From an uncultured Actinomyces sp. (GTDB taxonomy: Bacteria; Actinomycetota; Actinomycetes; Actinomycetales; Actinomycetaceae), in contig CAJZFF010000025.1 of NCBI GenBank assembly GCA_915069725.1, forward strand, positions 1 through 11,253: a DNA stretch of 11,253 bases. Reading direction: 5' to 3'. How positions within the stretch are numbered: position 1 is the first letter of the stretch; each line of letters starts with the position of its first letter. A program made the translations under genes and the position numbers. This document shows positions 6,967 to 11,253 of this stretch, piece after piece. The notes below the pieces were generated by a model, which did not search any database, was not told where the DNA came from, and saw only the letters and a program-made list of their open reading frames with translations.

Positions 6967-7054
6967 ATGCTGCCGTGCCGCCGGGGGCCTCCTCCTGGAG
7001 ACGGAGTGGGGAGAAGTTCCCGTCGAGGCCCCCCGGGGCGGGGACGGCCCGGCT
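6967..7054 (-). other. Spacer between array members 2 and 1
   Basis: This 88-base, very GC-rich spacer holds AGGAGGAGG (plus-strand 6988-6996) and an imperfect GCCCC/GGGGC hairpin near 7028-7039. There is no T-run, so I see no convincing terminator, and no hexamer pair that looks like a promoter. Co-transcription of members 2 and 1 is therefore likely, but not shown. Confidence 0.4.
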
Positions 7055-8803
7055 TCACTGTCCGTTCTTGCAGGTCAGCCCCTCCTTGGGCACGGTCCCG
7101 CTGATGAGGTAGGTGTCGACGGCCTTCTGGACGCAGGCCCCCGCACGCCCGTAGGCGGTGTGCCCGTTGCCCTCCCAGGTCAGGAGCCGGCCGGACTCGA
7201 GCTGATCGGCCAGGGCCTGGGACCAGGCATAGGGCGTGGCCGGGTCACCGGTGGTGCCCACAACCAGAATGGGGGCGGCCCCCTTGGCGTGGATGGGTGC
7301 GGGCTTGCGGGTCCCGTTGTGCCCCCAGGCCTGGCAGCGCGCATCCTGGTTGCCCAGGGAGGCGCCGAAGGTGGGCGAGCTCTGAAGGATCTGCTGGTAC
7401 TCCTTCTCCCAGCTGGTCATATCGCCCTGGACGGGGATGTCCAGGCAGTTGACGGCGTAGAAGGTCGGGGCGCTGCCTCCGGCCGTCACCTTGCCATAGA
7501 GCACCTGGATGTAGGAGCCGTCCTTCTGGGTGATGGCCTGGTCGAGAGCGTAGGTGAGGAAGGACCAGTACTCGGAGGTGTACAGGAATCGGCGAACGAC
7601 GCTGCGGATCGTGCTGCCGTCCACGGTGACGTTCGGGTCTGAGGTCTTCAGCGGCGTCTGGTCAGCCGAGGAGATGAGGGTGCGAACCTGCTGGACTCCG
7701 GCGTCGGCGTCACCGGTCAGGGGGCAGCTCTGGCCCTCCTGGACGGCCTGGCCGGACTGGCACTGCTGAACGTAGGTGCGCAGTGCGGTCTCGAAGCCCT
7801 GGGCCTGCCCGGAGGCCCGGTCCCCCAGTGACAGGGAGGGGTCGACGGCGCCGTCGAGGACCAGCCGCCCGGTGTTGGCGGGGAACAGCTCGGCGTAGGT
7901 GGCCCCCAGGTAGGTGCCGTAGGAGAAGCCCAGGAAGTTGAGCTTCTGGTCCCCGGACAGCGCCCGCAGGACATCAAGATCCCGAGCCACCGAGACGGTG
8001 TCCACATGGTCGAGCAGCCCGGCCGGCTTGGTGTGGGCGGCGCAGTTGGCCTCCTCCTGCTTGAAGTCCTTGGTGATCTCCTCGATCAGGGTCGGGAAGC
8101 CGACGTTGGCCTCCGCTCCGCCGTCGGCGGCAGGATTCTCAGCGTCCCGGAAGGGGGTGGGGTCGTCCCCGGCGACGTCGGCGGCGAGGGATCCGGGCTG
8201 GGAGTCGTTGACGCCCATGCGCCCCTGGGCGGCGTTGGCGGGCTGCTGGCCCGCGCCGTCACCGCAGGTGATGGGGGTGGAGGAGCCGACGCCGCGGGGG
8301 TCGAAGCCGATGATGTCGTAGGCCTGGTTGAGGGTGGGAGAGAACTCGGTCTCGTTATTCTCCACCATCTCCACCCCGGAGTAGCCGGGGCCGCCGGGGT
8401 TGACGAAGAGGGTGCCTTGGCGCGTCGAGCCGGTGGCCAGGTGCTTCTTCATCGCGATCTCAATGGTCTGCCCGTCGGGCTTGGAGTAGTCCAGCGGCAC
8501 CTTGACCTTGGCGCACTGAAAACCCGTCTTGTCAGCAGACTTCTCCACTCCGGCAGTGGCCACGCAGTCGTACCACTCGACCTTCTGACCGTAGAAGGAC
8601 TCCAGCCCCTTGGGCACCGCCGCCTTGGACAACGCAGCCACAGCCGGAGCCGACCCCACCGCGGGCACCGCAGCAGCAGGAACCACACCGGCCCCCACCC
8701 CCAGGCACACACCCGCCACAGCCGCCAGCACCCCAGCAGACACCCGACGGTGCCCCGGGGCGACTCGTCGCGGACCGGAGAATTCAATCACGCTATTTTT
8801 CAT
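7055..8803 (-). CDS. Secreted TAP-like alpha/beta hydrolase (peptidase S33), array member 2
   Basis: Paralogue of the genes on either side and probably an exported tripeptidyl-aminopeptidase-type enzyme. The 582-residue protein has a basic n-region (GHRRVSAG), a hydrophobic core and an Ala/Val/Pro-rich region (VVPAAAVPA, about 40-48) suited to signal peptidase I. It has no lipobox: the only nearby Cys33 is preceded by AGV. It is thus predicted to be released rather than lipid-anchored. Catalytic features are NPGGPGYSG (135-143, Tyr replacing one Gly of the paralogues), GFSYG with Ser294, GTTGDPATPY with Asp520 and GNGHTAYG with His548. Ten conserved cysteines are present. The segment between the third and fourth of these is about 30-40 residues longer than in the paralogues and rich in Asp, Ala and Gly. 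The start at 8803 has no ribosome binding site but a -10-like hexamer immediately upstream, suggesting a leaderless transcript. Confidence 0.88.
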   Translation of the reverse strand: MKNSVIEFSGPRRVAPGHRRVSAGVLAAVAGVCLGVGAGVVPAAAVPAVGSAPAVAALSKAAVPKGLESFYGQKVEWYDCVATAGVEKSADKTGFQCAKVKVPLDYSKPDGQTIEIAMKKHLATGSTRQGTLFVNPGGPGYSGVEMVENNETEFSPTLNQAYDIIGFDPRGVGSSTPITCGDGAGQQPANAAQGRMGVNDSQPGSLAADVAGDDPTPFRDAENPAADGGAEANVGFPTLIEEITKDFKQEEANCAAHTKPAGLLDHVDTVSVARDLDVLRALSGDQKLNFLGFSYGTYLGATYAELFPANTGRLVLDGAVDPSLSLGDRASGQAQGFETALRTYVQQCQSGQAVQEGQSCPLTGDADAGVQQVRTLISSADQTPLKTSDPNVTVDGSTIRSVVRRFLYTSEYWSFLTYALDQAITQKDGSYIQVLYGKVTAGGSAPTFYAVNCLDIPVQGDMTSWEKEYQQILQSSPTFGASLGNQDARCQAWGHNGTRKPAPIHAKGAAPILVVGTTGDPATPYAWSQALADQLESGRLLTWEGNGHTAYGRAGACVQKAVDTYLISGTVPKEGLTCKNGQ

Positions 8804-8807
8804 AACC

Positions 8808-8816
8808 GTTATATTA
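8808..8816 (-). promoter_or_regulatory. -10-like element directly before array member 2, possible leaderless start
   Basis: On the minus strand GTAATATAAC runs just before the ATG at 8803. Either TAATAT (8811-8816), seven bases from the ATG, or overlapping TATAAC (8808-8813, five of six consensus matches) would place the transcript start at or within a base or two of the ATG. The surrounding bases are AT-rich compared with the coding DNA. I see no good -35 hexamer. No ribosome binding site precedes the ATG, which fits leaderless translation, common in actinobacteria. Confidence 0.4.
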
Positions 8817-8861
8817 CAAACAGTAAACGGAACGCGTCCGCGTCATGGGCAGGCATCTGGG

Positions 8862-8913
8862 AGAAGAAAAGAACCGTGGTTGGGACGCCTGTCGCCGGCG
8901 CCCCAACCACGGT
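8862..8913 (-). terminator. Rho-independent terminator after array member 3
   Basis: On the minus strand ACCGTGGTTGGG (8902-8913) pairs perfectly with CCCAACCACGGT (8873-8884): a 12-pair stem with a 17-base loop. It is followed by TCTTTTCTTCTC (8861-8872), a good U-rich tail. It lies about 70 bases after the stop of member 3 and upstream of the start of member 2, so member 3 and member 2 should be separate transcription units. Confidence 0.8.
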
Positions 8914-8985
8914 GATGCGTACCCGCAACGCTCCCTGACGATCCTCAGCGGACAGCCGGCGGGAGGGTGGCGATCCCTCGCATGC

Positions 8986-10731
8986 TCACTCCGTGCCGTG
9001 GCACGTCAGCCCCTTCTTGGGCATGGTGCCGCTCAGCAGGTAGGTGTCGACCGCCTTGATGACACAGGGGCCACGCCCGGAGCTGGCGTAAGCCGTGTGC
9101 CCGTTGCCCTCCCAGGTGAGGAGCTGGCCGGAGTCCAGCTGATCGGCCAGGGACACGGCGTCCTCGTACGGAGTGGCCGGGTCACCGGTCGTCCCGATCA
9201 CGAGGATCGGCGCGGCTCCCTTGGCGTGGAGCTTCTTGGACGGCTGGGTGCCGGTGTGCCCCCAGGCCTGGCATCCCAGTTCGGCTCCATCGAACGTGGA
9301 CGCGAAGCGAGGTGAGATCTTCTGCAGCGCCTCACTCTGCGCCTTCCAGGTGGCCATGTCGCCCTCGACCTGGTAGTCCCGGCAGTTGATGGCGATGTTC
9401 GCACCGGTGTTGACCGGGGGCTGAGCGTCGAGCTGGTCCGCGATAGACCTGAAGGCCGAGGCGTCTTTCTGGTTCACGACCTGCCCGAATGCCTCATTCA
9501 GGACGCTCCAGGAGGTTTCCGTAGAATAGAGCATGACCGACACGACCTGCTTCATGTCGGCACCCGTCACCGGACGGTTCGCGTCCGAGGAGGGCACGGG
9601 TGACTGGTCGGCCGAGTTGAAGATGTCCCCGATCTGCTTGACGCCCGCGTCGGCGTCACCGGAGAAGGGGCAGTTCTGCCCCGACTGGCACCAGGTGACA
9701 TAGTTGCGCAGCGCCCGCTCGAAGCCTCGGGCCTGCCCCCTGATGTGCTCGCTGAGGCTCAGGCTGGGGTCGAGGGCGCCGTCGAGGACCATGCGGCCGG
9801 TGTTGGCGGGGAAGAGCTCGGCGTAGTGAGCCCCCAGGTAGGTGCCGTAGGAGAAGCCCGCGTAGTTGAGCTTCTGGTCCCCGGACAGCGCCCGCAGCAC
9901 GTCGAGATCTCGGGCCACCGAGACGGTGTCCACATGGTCGAGCAGCTCGGCAGGCTTGGTGCCCGCCGCGCAGCTGGCCTCGAACTGCTTGAACTGTGCG
10001 GAGATGACGGCAGCCCGCTGCTCGAATGTCGTGGCGGCCTCTCCGGCATTGACCGGAGCGTCTTCCGTCTTCGCCTCCAGCTCGGTGTCGGAGGTGCAGT
10101 TCACGGCGGTGGAGGAGCCGACGCCGCGGGGGTCGAATCCGATGATGTCGTAGGACTTCTGCACGCCGGCGAAGGTCGAGGTCACCATCCCGCCGACGTC
10201 GTCCACCCCGGATCCTCCGGGGCCGCCGGGGTTCATGAAGAGGGTGCCCTGGCGCACCGAGCCGGTGGCCACGTGCTTCTTCATGGCGATCTCAATGGTC
10301 TGACCGTCGGGCTTGGAGTAGTCCAGCGGCACCGTAACCCTGGCGCACTGAAAACCCGTCTTGTCCGCGGACTTCTCCATCCCACCGGTTTTACCGCAGT
10401 CGTACCACTCCACCGTCTGGTTGTAGAAGGACTCCAGGCCCTTAGGGACGCTCGCCCCTGTGGACCCGGTGGATCCCGTGGATCCTTCGGAACCGTTTGA
10501 GCCGTTACTGTCGGTGGCCTGAGACGTGCCGGCGGTGCTGCTCGAGGCTGCGCTGCTGTCCAAGACGACACCGGTCTGATGGGAGTCGTGCGCGGGTGGG
10601 CTCACAGCGGCTGCGGTGTTGGCACCGAGCATGCTGCAGGCAGTGAGCGTACCGAGCAGGGTGAGGACGGCGAGGGTTGAGGTGGCGTGCGATGGCGAGG
10701 TGGTTCGTAGGCGTCTCATAGTAACGAGCAT
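8986..10731 (-). CDS. Secreted TAP-like alpha/beta hydrolase lipoprotein (peptidase S33), array member 3
   Basis: Third paralogue of the array, again of the tripeptidyl-aminopeptidase type. From the ATG at 10731 it has 581 residues. MRRLRTT, a hydrophobic stretch and lipobox LTAC with Cys32 predict a lipoprotein. A Ser/Gly/Thr-rich linker (about 55-95) carries repeated GST triplets and should hold the enzyme away from the membrane. Catalytic features are NPGGPGGSG, GFSYG with Ser294, GTTGDPATPY with Asp517 and GNGHTAYA with His545. Ten cysteines align with those of the paralogues. The start is uncertain. GTG at 10773 has AAGGA six bases upstream and would add 14 residues. ATG 10731 has only GGAAGG three bases away. 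ATG 10719 is also possible. A terminator follows at 8862-8913. The truncated PLP enzyme ends 39 bases before the GTG, so the two may be co-transcribed. Confidence 0.87.
   Translation of the reverse strand: MLVTMRRLRTTSPSHATSTLAVLTLLGTLTACSMLGANTAAAVSPPAHDSHQTGVVLDSSAASSSTAGTSQATDSNGSNGSEGSTGSTGSTGASVPKGLESFYNQTVEWYDCGKTGGMEKSADKTGFQCARVTVPLDYSKPDGQTIEIAMKKHVATGSVRQGTLFMNPGGPGGSGVDDVGGMVTSTFAGVQKSYDIIGFDPRGVGSSTAVNCTSDTELEAKTEDAPVNAGEAATTFEQRAAVISAQFKQFEASCAAGTKPAELLDHVDTVSVARDLDVLRALSGDQKLNYAGFSYGTYLGAHYAELFPANTGRMVLDGALDPSLSLSEHIRGQARGFERALRNYVTWCQSGQNCPFSGDADAGVKQIGDIFNSADQSPVPSSDANRPVTGADMKQVVSVMLYSTETSWSVLNEAFGQVVNQKDASAFRSIADQLDAQPPVNTGANIAINCRDYQVEGDMATWKAQSEALQKISPRFASTFDGAELGCQAWGHTGTQPSKKLHAKGAAPILVIGTTGDPATPYEDAVSLADQLDSGQLLTWEGNGHTAYASSGRGPCVIKAVDTYLLSGTMPKKGLTCHGTE
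10455..10510 (-). repeat. Low-complexity linker repeat in array member 3
   Basis: Degenerate 9-base units encoding Gly-Ser-Thr (GGATCC-, GGATCCCGT- and GGACCCGGT-like on the plus strand) repeat in tandem, giving the peptide GSTGSTGSTG, preceded by GSNGSEG. Such tracts can gain or lose units by slippage without breaking the frame, because each unit is a multiple of three. Confidence 0.6.
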
Positions 10732-10776
10732 TGTCCTTCCACAGCCCGATGGCCCCCGCCTGAAGCACAGCACTGC

Positions 10777-10806
10777 CTGTCCTTATGGACAGTTCGGGCT
10801 TCGAAC
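10777..10806 (-). promoter_or_regulatory. Two small adjacent palindromes upstream of array member 3
   Basis: Between the stop of the PLP enzyme and the first possible start of member 3 lie CTGTCC-TTAT-GGACAG (10777-10792, six pairs) and, overlapping it by one base, GTTCG-GGCTT-CGAAC (10792-10806, five pairs). Neither is followed by a T-run, so they are poor terminators. The first hairpin contains AAGGA, the ribosome binding site of the GTG start at 10773, and could mask it. They could also be operator half-sites. No regulator is identified. Confidence 0.35.
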
Positions 10807-10812
10807 GAACTC

Positions 10813-11253
10813 TCAGACGCCGGCGGCCTCGAATGCCTGGGCCAGGTCCGCGATGAGGTCGTCGACGTGCTCGATCCCCACACTCAGGCGCATGAGCCGG
10901 TCGCTCAACCCGTAGGAGGCACGCACCTCGGCGGGCACGTCCGCATGCGTCTGCACCGACGGGCACGTCACCAGCGACTCCACGCCGCCCAAGGACTCGG
11001 CGAAGGTGAACACCCGCACCGATTCCAGGAAGCGGGACACATCCACCGACTCGGCCAAATCGAAGCTCACCATGCCCGATCGCCCCGGGTAGAGCACCCG
11101 TGTCGCGTGCGGGCTGGAGCGCAGGAACTGCGCGATCGCGGTGGCGTTGGCCTCGTGGCGCTCCATGCGCAGCGCCAGGGTCTTGAGCCCGCGCAGCAGC
11201 AGGAAGCAGTCGAAGGGCCCCAGCGTCGCGCCGGTCGTGTTGAGCCGGTAGGT
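10813..11253 (-). CDS. PLP-dependent trans-sulfuration enzyme, C-terminal part (cystathionine gamma-synthase family)
   Basis: Only the last 146 residues are present; the open frame continues to the window edge, so the 5' part, including the PLP-binding lysine, lies outside. The fragment begins TYRLNTTGATLGPFDCFLLL and continues RGLKTLALRMERHE, the typical helix block of the Cys/Met-metabolism PLP enzymes. It ends with ESLGGVESLVTCPS, QTHADVP and LMRLSVGIEHVDDLIADL; the Arg of LMRLSVGIE is the usual substrate-carboxylate ligand. Members make or split cystathionine, or transfer sulfide to acylhomoserines, in methionine and cysteine metabolism in the cytoplasm. The C-terminal part does not separate cystathionine gamma-synthase from gamma-lyase or beta-lyase. 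The in-frame Met at 11166 lies inside the conserved domain and is not the start. Confidence 0.9.
   Translation of the reverse strand, partial: TYRLNTTGATLGPFDCFLLLRGLKTLALRMERHEANATAIAQFLRSSPHATRVLYPGRSGMVSFDLAESVDVSRFLESVRVFTFAESLGGVESLVTCPSVQTHADVPAEVRASYGLSDRLMRLSVGIEHVDDLIADLAQAFEAAGV

Noticed and set aside
5317..7104. 595-codon plus-strand open frame opposite array member 1
   Set aside because: It lies antisense to a gene with a complete catalytic triad and lipobox, crosses the palindrome region without its own signals, and encodes a Gly/Val/Arg/Leu-rich peptide without recognisable domains. Long antisense frames are expected in GC-rich genes.
8006..8938. 310-codon plus-strand frame opposite array member 2, and similar ones at 9745-10500 and 7160-7642
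   Set aside because: Repetitive Gly/Val/Leu/Ala-rich peptides similar to each other only because the sense genes are paralogues; no independent support.
5359..10773. Repeated array read as a CRISPR or mobile element
   Set aside because: The repeats are whole paralogous genes of about 1.6-1.8 kb with divergent stretches, not short regular repeats; there are no terminal inverted repeats or transposase.
10792..10806. LexA/SOS-box-like palindrome GTTCG-N5-CGAAC
   Set aside because: The actinobacterial LexA site has the opposite arrangement, CGAAC-N4-GTTCG, so the half-sites here are inside out and the spacing is wrong.
10813..11166. Reading the PLP enzyme as a complete 117-residue gene starting at 11166
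   Set aside because: The frame continues upstream to the window edge through conserved family sequence (LGPFDCFLLLRGLKTLALR), so the gene is truncated by the window, not short.

Overview
The window is a GC-rich stretch, most coding third positions being G or C, with an Lsr2-type nucleoid protein and a family of secreted alpha/beta-hydrolase peptidases typical of high-GC Gram-positives. An Actinomyces-like actinobacterium fits best. That is an inference from protein style and gene content, not a database match. No transposase, integrase, phage gene or CRISPR array is visible; the region looks like ordinary chromosome with one locally expanded paralogous gene family.

Layout from left to right. 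Positions 1-305 hold a leftward promoter-like sequence and possibly the first codons of a gene running off the left edge. Then come leftward gpmA (2,3-bisphosphoglycerate-dependent phosphoglycerate mutase) and leftward lsr2 with its own terminator. A 617-base gene-free stretch follows, AT-richest just upstream of lsr2. Next is a leftward tRNA-Thr(CGU) with a strong terminator. A 316-base gap contains one weak 50-codon ORF. A rightward two-gene operon follows: an AnsP-type L-asparagine permease and a type I asparaginase (ansA), ending at a perfect 18-bp hairpin.

From there to about 10.77 kb, three tandem leftward genes encode paralogous exported tripeptidyl-aminopeptidase-like (TAP-like, peptidase S33) hydrolases. 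Two are predicted lipoproteins and one has an ordinary Sec-type signal. The right edge cuts a leftward PLP-dependent trans-sulfuration enzyme (cystathionine gamma-synthase family), of which only the C-terminal 146 residues are present.

Functionally, most of the window suits an organism living on peptides and amino acids. The exported S33 enzymes would trim peptides outside the membrane, the permease imports asparagine, and the cytoplasmic asparaginase turns it into aspartate and ammonia. This link is an inference from gene content; only the permease-asparaginase pair is tied by operon structure. I see no strong case for a wholly undescribed system. The most interesting object is the tandem peptidase array, with its blocks of near-identical DNA, different modes of anchoring, a variable cap segment and separate transcription signals.
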